Source: Rhexocercosporidium sp. MPI-PUGE-AT-0058
Taxonomy: Eukaryota; Ascomycota; Leotiomycetes; Helotiales
NCBI GenBank assembly: GCA_020746875.1
Contig: JAGTJL010000018.1
Coordinates: 1,364,001-1,428,000 of the forward strand
Reading direction: 5' to 3'
DNA: 64,000 nt
The notes below the pieces were generated by a model. That model had not been told where the DNA came from. It made no database searches and saw nothing but the letters and a program-made list of their open reading frames with translations. A program made the translations under genes and the position numbers. How positions within the stretch are numbered: position 1 is the stretch's first letter; each line of letters starts with the position of its first letter. Positions 49,501 through 60,201 of the stretch are shown in pieces.

Positions 49501-50108
49501 ATGCTAATAAGAAACAACAGAAAGCAACTAGGGACATTAATCCACCCATCAGAAGTCCGTCGTATTCTACGCGCAGAGGATCCTTATTCTTGGCAGTCTC
49601 TACCAGCAAGAACACATCTCTTCGAAAAGAACCTAAGCAAGCATTCAATTGGCGCTTATATGGAATTACGTCCAGAAGTTAGTGTCTCGTTTGAAGCTGT
49701 GGCAAAAGAGGTACGGAAGCGAAGTCATCACCTAAACGAATATGAAGCTAATTCCAGCACTAGCAAATTCTCTTCACTGGACTAGCAGCAAATTTTACCG
49801 ACAGAATTGCGGAATTAGAAGCGGAGAATTCGGGATTAATATACGAGGTGAACAAGTTGAAGGGGATCGCTGCGGCAGAGTCAACACTAAAGCGAGATGC
49901 TGAAGAGACTGCGAATCAGCTCAAGGCGATGCTCGATACAGCTAATTTAGAAAACCAGTACCTGAAGAGGGATATTCAAAAACAGACTAGTACGGCAGAT
50001 GAATTTAGAGCAAGGGCCGCAGATTCCCACCATATCGTGAATGAGGCGGCTCTAGTATTAGAAAAGTTGAAATCTTCACTTGCCTTCTATTGTCAACATG
50101 TAGTTTAA
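49501..50108 (+). CDS. Unknown coiled-coil protein, two segments
   Basis: The ATG at 49501 opens a frame to 49785, containing PSEVRRILRAEDPYSWQSLP (shared with the ORF at 36769) and ending KRSHHLNEYEAN. A second frame, from about 49790 to 50108, reads FTDRIAELEAENSGLIYEVN, then NKLKGIAAAESTLKRDAEET and on to a stop after FYCQHVV. That is a long coiled coil with heptads. The two probably belong to one gene joined by a small intron or a frameshift around 49745-49800; I could not fix the junction. No domain recognised. Confidence 0.45.
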
Positions 50109-50651
50109 TACTAAGCTAGCAAATCACTACGGTCTTAAGAAATCGTCCACCACTTCCTGTAGGCAGTGAGTCTATAGAACCGCGCCGAATACTTCGAAAT
50201 TTCCCGAATTGGTATGGCAGAATGCTATCAAGACAAGGGGAGGTGTTTTTCTTAAGGCCCCCTGTTCCTTAGCTCGCTTAAGTTTCCGCTCATATCGGGG
50301 TGACTGTTTCTGGACCCCTAATTTAGGATATCTATTTAGTGGGATCTGCCTCTCTCATTGGTTACGTATACGATCTCACCTAAGAGACGGGGTGCAAAGA
50401 CATGGGGGCAAAGATTTGTCCAATAGCCGTCTCCGAAGCTTTCCATTCCGAGTCCAAACTCAGGTACCTGATGCGGCTCCTACGCCTCATTCTAATTATC
50501 CTATCGACCGGCGCATCCGACGATTAGCGTGGTTTGAGATGTTAGGGTTGCAGGGGGTATTGCTCTTAGTAACGGGCATATTAACACCACTTAATGATAT
50601 CGTAATTGTGCTATAACAAAGGCAATTCTCACTCTAATTATTATAATCAAA
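50109..50651. other. 5' flank of piggyBac copy A
   Basis: Holds a 135-codon plus-strand ORF (50209-50616) with no recognisable domain; it may be part of the transposon's 5' non-coding end or debris. No terminal inverted repeat was established here. Confidence 0.35.
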
Positions 50652-52557
50652 ATGCTAGAAGGCGTGCAACCCGATCCTATCCTTAATGGAACACCTCGCT
50701 TAAAAGCAGCACCTATTCAAGAGGGTTCCGGGCCATTTGTCCTATTCCCTTATCCTGATTTCCAACCCCAAATACATCTCCCTCTTTCCATCGATTCTAG
50801 GGACGCATATATTATATTCTCTCTCTTCTTTACAGATTATATACTTCAAGTTATCGTTAATTCTACTAACCGGAATATAAAAGCGCCAAAGGAGCCAAAA
50901 CTTTATGCTAGAGCTAACGATTAGTATAATACTACGATTACGGAAATGAGGCTTTACTTAGGTATTTTGATATATATAAGCATCTATAGAGAGAATTAAA
51001 TTAAGAATTACTAAAGTACTAAAGAAGATGGGCCTTAACATGCTATAAGGAAGTATATAAGCTTGCGGAGGTTTAAGATATTATATAAGAGGTTTTATTT
51101 AACCTTATTAATATATAGCAAGAAGCCGGAAACTTAGGAGCGAGTAAATTACCGTATCTTTTAAGTATTCAAGATATAATACTTTGTAGTTAGAGCTACT
51201 TAATTCTTATGTTCAAGAGACCTCCTTCCGATTATGGCAACTTAGCCGCATTATTGCCGTCGACGAATGCATGCAGAGATTTACTGGACAGGCATACGAT
51301 ATTATAACAATTCTTTTAAAGCCGATACTTATAAGTTATAAGGTATGAGTGGTGGTATAGCTCGGCTTTTTTTTATAATAGACTTTCTACTCAAAAGGGA
51401 AGAAAGGACCTGTCGGAGTGCTTACGCCGATTGCCTTAGGCAGGAATAAGGCATGGAAAGGAAGGAATCGCATATAGGCTGTAGTACCGCACCTATTACT
51501 AAAGCTACTTAAGTATCTTTTTCAGAAGTATATTATTATCTTTAATAACTTATTTATATCTAATAAGCTCATAAGCTACTTGCGCGAGCTTGGTTTTGGT
51601 GCAATTAGTACTGCTAGATAGGATTCTGGGGTAGTTTAGCGCTTACTGAATATGAAGAAAAACAACGGCAAGAAGGGACAATAGAAAATAGCTTATAACG
51701 AGCTCTATGTAGCTTACAGCCCCGATAATTTAATTATACGCGTTCTCTGGAACGACAACGCTCCGTCGCTTTTTATGTCGAATTGTGACAATAGTTCTGG
51801 CATAATTAATACCCCTCGTCATAAGCCTAGTGAAGCTTTTACAAATGCGGTAATTGTAAGAGCATAGTTTGGAGAAGAAATTACTAAGGATCTAGATAAG
51901 CTATTCTTTGCCTAGCTTTATAACCAGTTTATGAACGCTATCGACGTTAGTGATCAATTGAAGTCGTATAACGCCAGCGATAGAGCCGTTAAAAGAGGTA
52001 GTTAGCAGTCCCTTTAGCAATGGCTTGTTAATACAATTCTCTGTAACTATTACCTTCTTTTTATACATGTTAACGTCGATAACTATTGGCATGTCTCTAA
52101 TCAGGATAAATGGATTACTTAGGTTAAGTTTAGGAAGGATATTATAAGAGCATTGTTTAAGGCTAGGGGTGGTATGCCCGGATTAAGGAAAATAGCCTTT
52201 TCCCATAATAATATCGACGAGGAATTAGTGCCGGCATATCTCCATAAGTATATTAAAATGCTAGCGAAGGGGGACTGCAAGTGCTGTAAGGGGGAGAGGT
52301 ATGGTGACCCCAAAAGAACTGCTTTAGGGGATGTGTTATTAAATTTATAGCGCTCTATAGTAAGGAAGAGCTTTATAATGGGCTCTAAAGAGTATAATGT
52401 GCACCTCTGTAAAGAGGGGTCGTGTTTTGATCGATACTATGGCTTTATTTAGTAGATTTGAAGCAATTGATGATGATCCAGCCTTGAAATCCAGCTCTCT
52501 GATTAGTCACAACCTCTGTCAGGCTAATTGTCGTAAGCGACGCCGGTCGATGGGATA
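50652..52557 (+). mobile_element. piggyBac-like element, copy A (RIPed transposase)
   Basis: The frame starts at ATG 50652 and is open to 50924, then is broken by many TAG/TAA. Recognisable blocks of the DDE_Tnp_1_7 (piggyBac) transposase follow in order. SIDSRDAYIIFSLFFTDYIL, then STNRN..., is the N-terminal segment. YLGILIYISIYREN lies at about 50955, and LRRFKILYKRFYL at about 51065. A degraded LDN/SLxxLG...TAR region is at about 51540-51620. AYSPDNLIIRVLWNDNAPSL lies near 51715, then ...DVSDQLKSYNASDRAVKRGS near 51945. The C-terminal Cys-rich end CKCCKGERYGDP...HLCKEGSCFDRYYG is at 52275-52445. Sequence shared with copy B extends to about 52557 (tgggata), which I take as the 3' end region. 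It is inactive. Confidence 0.85.
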
Positions 52558-53926
52558 GCCTTAGAGATCGGCAGGGAGCCGCATCTTGACCCCAATTGTC
52601 CAAGGAGCGAAAAGTAGGGAGTAAAGGATGAGGGGGAGGGCCTAGTGCACCACTTGCAAAGAGAACTGCAATATAAGCTCAATTCGACCGATGCGTTATC
52701 AGTCTTGTTAGCAAGGCCTAAAAGCAGCGGAGTCGTTTGATTAGTGTGAGAAGAGTTGTGACTATAATATTGAGATAAGTATCTTGGGACGTTATAACTC
52801 GTAGGACCCTACGGATCTTTAGAAAATACTCTTAGGACCGTGGATAGCGCAAGAGAATTCTCGTAGGATAACCCTCCTCGGAGAATTCTCGTAGGAGCCT
52901 TGTGACTATCGGTGCAGTGCAGATTTTAAGAGTAGCCTAGAATTTTGAATTATTAGCCGGAGTAGTTTGGATTTTAATATAAAATTTCAGCTTACTCTAA
53001 GTTCAACTATGCCGAATTCTTGTACGTCAAGCCCATGTCGAACGTGCAGGAAAGGCGAAAGTGTAGGTGTCATGCTGACCCTACCACCAACCTTATCTAA
53101 AAGTATTTTCGCCTTTCCTGCACATCGCCGCTCTTGACTCTCCAGCGCCACTTCCCGTCTGAACACGTCAGCCTCAACTAGTGAACACTTCGCAAAACAG
53201 GGTAGAGCACATGCAAAATGCCCAATGTAGCAGACCTCCGTGTCAACGGACGAGCCACTCTGATGTTAGCATATATCTGCTGATGAATTGAACTAATTAT
53301 GTGATACGCTTTTAGTTCGTTACGCTCCTCGAAAATAAATCACATTAGCGAGTCACAAGGAAGAGAAGACGCAGGGTGTACGCCACACGAGTTCCCAACT
53401 GGTCATAGGCTCCCGTCAATGCCTAACACGTTTTGATTTATTGACGCCATGCGGAGTATGGCGTTGGATGTCACGCTGAGGCAGTTCCATGAGAAGACGC
53501 GGGCACCAATAAAGCACTACATTTACTAGTCAGTGCGCATGACCAGATACGGAGACAAATCAGCAGCGTGTGAATTCTGCAGAACAGGTGGGGAGAGATA
53601 AGGAACCCATGCGGACGTGGTTGGCTCCATGCCTAAAAGGCCAAGGCCCTGACGGCTTAAAGGTCTTTTGCGGCGAGGCTCGATTTGGAGTCTCACAGTT
53701 CGCGTAGGATTAGAATAATTCGTCCGGACCCCCCTTCTTCCCCCGTTCGTACGTCCTCTCCTTTCCCAGTGGCCAGCACGCAGGACAACGATGACTTGGC
53801 GAAGACGTTAAGAGCAGTTCAGATGGTGACAACATGGCACGATGCTGACGTGCACGGCGAGAAGAGGCAACACTTTCTTAAGACATAGAATATAAGCATA
53901 ACAACTAACGGTATTTAATGTAGCTC
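52558..53926. other. Gene-free stretch with short palindromes
   Basis: Contains two copies of gagaattctcgtagga at 52853 and 52881 (28 bp apart, with a 10-bp palindrome core) plus a third ctcgtagga at 52798. The strong 17-bp inverted repeat at 53044-53123 is listed separately. A 67-codon ORF at 53685-53888 (no ATG in frame at its start) has no family features. Confidence 0.4.
53044..53123. repeat. Perfect 17-bp inverted repeat, 46-bp loop
   Basis: gtgcaggaaaggcgaaa at 53044-53060 is exactly the reverse complement of tttcgcctttcctgcac at 53107-53123. It is not followed by a T-run typical of a bacterial terminator, and the setting is fungal. It could be a hairpin-forming small RNA locus, the joined ends of a deleted MITE, or a recombination scar. 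Confidence 0.65.
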
Positions 53927-54330
53927 TTAATCCTGTAACGTTACTTCGTCCTTATCAAGCACTTTCATAACACGCCCAAATATTATACTATCGAGATATA
54001 TGTCGCTAATTACCTCGTAGTGACTATTTACAGGCCTTAAAACCATAAGGACTGGGCAGCTAAGAAGAACACATACGGCATCACCATCTCGAACACGATT
54101 AGGGTAGGCCGTTTGGCTAACCCAGCCTCGGTTCGTCACGACAAGCGTCCTCAAAAATGGTGCGAGATTATTTAATAACGTTAATAATACGTTGTCGGTC
54201 CAACACTCGGATCCCTCGTTCTCTGGTTAGTCAGAGAGATCACTGAAGACATCTTCTGAGAAAAGTCGGTATCGATTCTCTTGCCTACCTGAGAACTATA
54301 TAGTATCATGTGTATTCTCAGGCGTACAAA
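53927..54330 (-). pseudogene. C-terminal fragment of a HET-domain gene
   Basis: The minus-strand frame MRTLVVTNRGWVSQTAYPNR, then DGDAVCVLLSCPVLMVLRPV and HYEVISDIYLDSIIFGRVMK, is the well-known C-terminal module of HET-6-type proteins (R.....T..G..G..P......GD.V.VL.G...P.VLRP......GE.Y..GIM.GE). Coding-like sequence continues upstream to about 54330 with at least one TAG. The HET domain itself is missing. It lies 1 kb from the complete HET gene and on the same strand, but it is not a piece of it (that gene has its own C terminus). Confidence 0.7.
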
Positions 54331-55346
54331 GCAAAGTACGCAGAAAGGCACGCTTAGCATCTTCTCGAGAAGAATATATATGCTCCCTTTTCAAGTATCT
54401 TTAATGTTGACGCATGTTCTTCTGAATCATCCCGGTACTTCCGAATTTGGATAACGGTTCTGGAAATCGTAGGTATATTTATAGCGTTTTATAAAATCCC
54501 AGGAGACTCCACTCACTGTCATCGTGCTTAGGTCATCAGAAAAATGGCTTTTCAGCTCCTTCGCTATGAATCTACGCGGCCGACATAAAGTTATTCACGC
54601 AATAGCCATAATCACAGTTGACTTCCTTAAGATACAGAAGCAAGGCGTGTATTCCTCCTAGAGCCAAGGTGACAACCTTACTGACTCCTACACAGGCGCA
54701 TCAACAAAAGACTACATCACTACGAGAATCAAGCGGAAGATAGAGCGAGCCGAACGTCACGAATATAGAGTGTAACGACACAAGCGATCACAAGCTAGAA
54801 CAGAGGCAGATAGAAGTGCGATGATCTAGACTAATAGAATCAATCTTATAGGTCTAGTACTGAGGAGAATCTAAAAATGAAGAGAAAGGAAAGAAAGAGA
54901 GTGTATGTGAGTTCCTGAACCCCTATATGACATCTATCCGACTCCTGTCCGTTTCAGCCCCGAGGCACAACCGAAACAAAAAGCAATCACAGTAAGCGAA
55001 TGGGCTCGCCAGACGCCTGAGCGTCACAACGAGGACCTAGTCGAGCTGGCGCTTTAGTAATAGCTGCTCGTATTAAACAATCTTCAGGTTTCCGAGTGAA
55101 TCTAGGAAGTATCGATGGGATCTTAGGACCTGTATGAGGTGGCTCTTGTTGCCATGGAGTTTGAAAGCAGAATCCTGCCGGTAATGCTACCTAGGAGACC
55201 TTCAATATTGTAGCCGCGTCGTCTGGCGTTATTAAGTAGACAAATTGAACCCCTAACCCTAAGCTTTCTGTTCAGACGCAGGCCTAAAGAAGACACTCGA
55301 CTGAGTCAACCATTGTCACCGACACTGAGTTGAAGAAAGAGGAGGA
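54331..55346. other. 1 kb without a supported gene
   Basis: Includes the 3' flank of the HET gene that ends at 55347. I see no other gene, repeat or RNA. Confidence 0.4.
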
Positions 55347-57386
55347 CTAGATTAGAATGATCTCCTCCTCGCCCCTCGTTTTGCGCACATCCTCCCATCC
55401 CCTCGATACGCCGGCCACGCAGACCATTGAGTACATTTTCTCTCCTTCTGGACGCAGCACGAACAGAGTTTCGGACCCAGTACCGAGGAACACCTTTGCG
55501 ATCACGTCTCCAACCTCAACACCGGGGAAACACACCCCGCAGAGTCCGCTTGGGGTCATGTAGAGCCCGAGATATCCCAGTGTATCTTGGGGCCTCAGGA
55601 TTGACTCCAACGAATTGAACAGCTCTCCGGCTTGGCTGCGCCTTACAAGCTTTGCGGCTGCTGCTCGGGGATTGGGCAGGTCGAGGGCCACAGCGTGGGC
55701 CAACAGCATGGGATCTTCGACAGCGTGGTTGTCGAGACCGAGGAGAATGTCGCCCTGCCGAATCAGATCTGCAACGTCGTTCTCCGTGGTTTTGTTAGCA
55801 AGTATCAAAGCCAAGAAGGCGGCAGTCTTGTCTTCGCGAGACTCGGCGGCAGACTGCTGCCGTTGGTAAAGGTGATGGGCAGTCTCAAGAAAGCTTAGAA
55901 ACTTCCATTCCCCGAGGGCCTTCCGAGCAAATGCCTTATAGTCGAAGTACGGGTTGGATAACAACTCGGTCTTCACGTCGACTTCCCGAATGCTTGTAGC
56001 AGCTACCGACTCGCAGAGCCTGCGTTCAAATGTTTCCCAGCCATCTGGACTGTCGGGGGCTTGGAAGTGTTCGTCGACGTACGTGACAATTGTGATATCG
56101 TCAATGATACAGTGGTTGCCAAAGTCGGGAATGGGCTGTGGTCCTCCAGGAGGAAACAAATTTGCGAAGGCGGAGAAGCATAACTCGGCGTAATTGTTGT
56201 CGGAGAAGGCGAAGTCTAAGGTCCATGACGGCAAGTTACTGGCCTTTGCCCTGGACCTTCCGATAGTGGGAAAGAGAAAGTAAAGACTTGGCCGGATATC
56301 GTGTTCCATGAGATAAGCCGTGACTGCAAAAAAGAGCTCATCAGGCGGCTTGTCGAATCCCTTCATCAGCTCGTCTACCGTTGGTCGCATAAGAATGCCG
56401 CAGAGACCAAAAATTTTATCCCTCGGTTCAGTTGCTCGCGCATATCTGAACCTTATAAGTGTGACGAAGAGTTGAACGACTGGCTTCAATACCGTATCTT
56501 CTTTATCCTTCTCCGAGTGTAGCTGACAGAGCACATTGATTTTGAGGCCTTGCACCAGCATTGCCGTTGCAAGCCGACTATACAGCCAACGGCGGTGGAG
56601 ATCGGTGTATGTCAGTTCTTGATCACTGGTCGATAGGATGTCAAAGGGTACAACGCTTCTTTGGGCGGTATGTGTCAGTTCTGGGTCATTGTTCGATGGG
56701 CTGTCGAGGGGCACAAGGCCTCTTCGGAAGACTTTGTCCTTCCCCTCGATGGTCATGAGCCTGGTGATGCCCGACGCGAAAGCATCCCAGGCTACTCGAA
56801 CGTCTCCACAGCGGACGAATGCGGTATCCTTCGCTGACAACAGCAGCTCCTGGATGATCCAGACTCGTGTGAACCACGGCCGCTCGACAAGGTTGGCAAT
56901 AGCGAGTATGCTATCGGGCGTCGCAATATCCGGAAGCTCTCTACTGCTAAGAGCTTGCAATCCAAGCTCGCCGTCCGGCTCGCCCGTACCCAGCCAAATC
57001 TCTACCGTCTCGGCCTTGGAGTAGATCAGTCCCATAAGTGGAATCTGCATCCTCTTCTCCTCCATATCATCTTGGCTAATGCAAATTGCGTCAATCCAGA
57101 GGTAGCGGCACGCATCGTGATCGCGAAGCTTTTGCAAAGCCTTGAGCAGGTTCTCACGGACCTCGAATGGACGGTTGTCGAGGTAGATGGTGCTCCGCAG
57201 CTGGGTGTCAAGACCCCAAGTGTACGAAAGAGCGCTGTACTTCTGGACGCCTGAGTTGGTGGCAGATGATTCGGTGATGGATATCGCCTTGAGCGAAGCC
57301 CGGACATTGTCGCTGCCCATTCCGGGATAGAGCTCGATGACCCGTATCATGCCGTCCTTGAGTCTGGCGTACTGGAAACTCGACAT
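55347..57386 (-). CDS. HET-domain (HET-6-like) protein, complete
   Basis: Single-exon minus-strand gene, ATG at 57386, 679 residues. The HET domain (residues about 49-200) has YSALSYTWG near 49, ENLLKALQKLRD, CRYLWIDAICISQDD near 95-108 and RVWIIQELLLS near 172. These are the conserved motifs of Pfam HET. The middle part (ATEPRDKIFGLCGI) matches the usual second conserved block, and a long variable C-terminal part ends with ETLFVLRPEGEKMYSMVCVA, the standard C-terminal module. HET proteins mediate programmed cell death or non-self recognition in fungal fusion, though most members are untested. Intact, normal codon use, no RIP lesions. It is flanked by RIPed piggyBac copies on both sides (50.6 and 58.2 kb). 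Confidence 0.9.
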   Translation of the reverse strand: MSSFQYARLKDGMIRVIELYPGMGSDNVRASLKAISITESSATNSGVQKYSALSYTWGLDTQLRSTIYLDNRPFEVRENLLKALQKLRDHDACRYLWIDAICISQDDMEEKRMQIPLMGLIYSKAETVEIWLGTGEPDGELGLQALSSRELPDIATPDSILAIANLVERPWFTRVWIIQELLLSAKDTAFVRCGDVRVAWDAFASGITRLMTIEGKDKVFRRGLVPLDSPSNNDPELTHTAQRSVVPFDILSTSDQELTYTDLHRRWLYSRLATAMLVQGLKINVLCQLHSEKDKEDTVLKPVVQLFVTLIRFRYARATEPRDKIFGLCGILMRPTVDELMKGFDKPPDELFFAVTAYLMEHDIRPSLYFLFPTIGRSRAKASNLPSWTLDFAFSDNNYAELCFSAFANLFPPGGPQPIPDFGNHCIIDDITIVTYVDEHFQAPDSPDGWETFERRLCESVAATSIREVDVKTELLSNPYFDYKAFARKALGEWKFLSFLETAHHLYQRQQSAAESREDKTAAFLALILANKTTENDVADLIRQGDILLGLDNHAVEDPMLLAHAVALDLPNPRAAAAKLVRRSQAGELFNSLESILRPQDTLGYLGLYMTPSGLCGVCFPGVEVGDVIAKVFLGTGSETLFVLRPEGEKMYSMVCVAGVSRGWEDVRKTRGEEEIILI

Positions 57387-58127
57387 GGTGGCTCTGTGTG
57401 CTAAGCGCCACTGTTGAATGCGAAGAAGCTCTACTACTCTTCTCTGTAGTCGATTTGCCTATGGTGAAAGCGAAGCCTCGGGGCTTTGCGTACGCGTCAA
57501 TTGACCTAAATAAGACTTCGCGAGACACGAAATGCACTTGGGGAGGGAGGCAGCTATTAGGAAGATCGCTATGGACAAGTCGCTCTGGTGTTAAAGTGCC
57601 CGTTTCGTAGTCCAGTTCAACCCCGCATTAACTTGATGAATTTCTTCGGTCTAAAAGCTTATGCTCGTGTTATTTACTTTTTCGTCAGGTGACCTAGACA
57701 TGTCTATCAGGCCGATGCCGATCAGGCTTATCTCAGTGCCTCAGGCGCTTCTCTCGCTCATGAGTGCACGGTCTATTTCCATTGGCCTATTTACTTCAAC
57801 TTATTAATTAGCGCCGGGCTACTCCTCGATTAGGCAAGTGGTCAGTGCGTCCAGAATAGTTGAGCTGCGAAGCGTCTGAGGGAAAATAATAGGTATTTGT
57901 ATAGCTCGCGCGGTCAATTCGACTTTAGATTTTCAGTCACTTCGCGATATTTCAATATTTACTAATTTATATGCTTTTAAATATGTTATAAGACTTTCGT
58001 ATTATATTTATATATTAAATAAATATAATTTTTTATTAAATAATTATTATTTTAAATCGAAGTATACTTGCTAAAGCGAGAGTATTTTTAGTTCTCGCTC
58101 GATTACGTTAAAATTTAACTTAAAAGT
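57387..58127. promoter_or_regulatory. Upstream region of the HET gene, ending in AT-rich DNA
   Basis: The first about 500 bp have normal composition and must hold the HET promoter. From about 57940 to 58125 the sequence becomes AT-rich. No gene is supported; the ORF at 57398-57610 is a chance frame. Confidence 0.4.
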
Positions 58128-58210
58128 GTGACGGTTTAGAGCCTCCAGAGCCTCATTTCCAGCCTCGGCTATTCACTTCCTAATTGGGAAGTTGCCGAGA
58201 TTAGACGAGC
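58128..58210 (-). repeat. 83-bp dispersed repeat, copy 2 (inverted partner at 23851)
   Basis: Reverse-complement match to 23851-23933 over the full length; differences are mostly transitions. It lies only about 20 bp before the end of piggyBac copy B, but no third copy was seen next to piggyBac copy A, so it is not part of the piggyBac end. Confidence 0.75.
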
Positions 58211-58229
58211 TTCTGTGGAGCTTACTTTT

Positions 58230-60200
58230 GTATCCCATGGACCGCCATCGCTTACGCATTTTAGCCTGACAGGGGTTCTGACTAATCAGAGGGCTACATT
58301 CCAGGTCTGGATACTTTATTTTAACTTTTATTTTATAGCTTTATAATACTTATTAAAACAGGGGTTATCTTTGCAGAGGTGCATATTATATTATTTATAA
58401 TTAAAGTATACGTTAGAACGCTGCGTATTCCTTGAAACTTCCCTTAAAAGCGTACGTTAAGAGACCCTCTCGTATCGTTTACCTTGATATGCTTTATACT
58501 TCCTTCTCTATGTTATTCTTAACCGCGTATAGCGTTGTGCCGGCATAACGAACTCTTTTAAATTACCGTATGAAAATGTCTTCTTTTTTATACTTAGATA
58601 CGGTCCCTCCGCGTGAAGCAATAAACGCATGATTTTCTTCCGAAACTTGATTATAAAGTCTACTTTTCTTTCCTGTTAATATGCTAATAGTCTTTAATAT
58701 TAGCGTGTATCGATATCAAAAAAGAGTTGATAAAAACTATTTGAAAGAGCTAATTCTATAGAGCTTGTCACTTACTCCTTTTAATAACTCTGTCTTCCGA
58801 GTTATAAGACTTAAGTTGGTTACCGACGTTAATAGCTCTTATGAATTGATTGTAAAGCTACGCAAAAGCAGGCTTATTTAAATCCTTAATAGTTGCTTTT
58901 CTAAATTATACTCTTACGACGACCGCGTTTGAAGAAGTTTCGCTGGGCTTGTGGCGAGGGGTGCTAACGGTACCGGAGCTATCGCTGTAATTTATTATAA
59001 AAAAAGTTAGGATATTATCGTTTTATAAAGTATAAGTGACATCGTTGCTTTAATTACAAGCTATAAAGAGAGCATTATAAGGGATCTAAGTCTTTAGGGC
59101 TTTTGCAGTTGCTTGTAGTTTAATAAGGCGTGATATTATACCTGAGTCTTTTCGGGCTGTACTAATAGCTCTAAAATCAAGCTCTCGTAAATAAATTATA
59201 AGCTTATTTAATACGAATAAGTTGTCGAGAATACAAATATATCGTGTAAAAGGCAATCGATTCAGTAAATAAGGCACGATAGCTTACGTACGGTTCCTAC
59301 TCAGTCCGGCTCTACGACTGGTTTTTAGTCTTCTTAATATAGCTGGAGCACGCACGCCGATAGGTCCTTGCGCTCTTTTAAAATGCTAAGTCCAAGAGAG
59401 AAAATAGCCTAATTAAGCTATTACTTAAACCTTATAACCTGTCGGTATAAGCTTTGAAGGTATAATAGTAGTCTTAAAGGCTCGGCTAGTAAAGCGTTAT
59501 ATATACTTATCGATAACGATATTTCGTCCCGACTTCTAAAGTTATAAATTAATAGCTTAAATATAAGAATTCAAAGGTTTTAATTACGGAATATTACTTA
59601 AAATTAATATTCAGATATATAAATAGTACTTACTCGCTCTTAAGTCTTTAGTTTCTTTTCTCCGGGGGATATTAAAGGATATAAATAAAATCGCTGATAT
59701 AGAATTTTAAAGCGATTCTTTAATATATACTTGCGAATAGCGTGTTGCGGCGCATCTTCTTTAGTATTCTAATAATCCTTAATTATATTCTTATATGGAG
59801 TTTTATATAAATCAATACTTTAAAGTAAACCTTAATATCAACAAGAATAATAAGGTATTATACGTTAGATCGGGCATATAATCTAAGATCGTTTGATTCT
59901 TTAGTGTTTTGATTAGTATTACTAATAATTTGAGTGAGAATTTCATTTATAAAGAAAAGAGAGAATATTCTAAAAGCATCGGTTGAATTAATAGAAAGTA
60001 ATAGGCGTATTTATAGTTGAAAATCGGGGCAAAGAAAAGGTATAAATAGTCTAGAACCCTCAGGAATAGTTTTGCTTTTGGACGGAATGTTCCATCGAGT
60101 ATGGAATTAGGTTATATGCTTTCGGCTATCTTAAAGTTCTTTAATTATATATAAATTAAGTTGTGTTATAGGAATTTTACGATATTAATCGAGGGGGTAA
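58230..60200 (-). mobile_element. piggyBac-like element, copy B (RIPed, inverted to copy A)
   Basis: The minus-strand reading parallels copy A. The N-terminal block (NSTDAFRIFSLFFINEILTQ) is near 59920-60000. RYICILDNLFVLNKLIIYLR, then ISTARKDSGIISRLIKLQ, lies at 59110-59245 (the LDN and TAR motifs of the piggyBac catalytic region, preserved better than in copy A). The C-terminal Cys block (MHLC..NPCFNKYY) is near 58345-58400. The last about 80 bp (58231-58310) are nearly identical to the end of copy A (52477-52557). Stops are of RIP type. It ends close to a TGTTGG that starts the copia-like element. Confidence 0.8.
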
Positions 60201-60201
60201 A

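Noticed and set aside
53044..53123. Rho-independent terminator
   Set aside because: The hairpin lacks a T-run and the genome is fungal, where such terminators do not operate.
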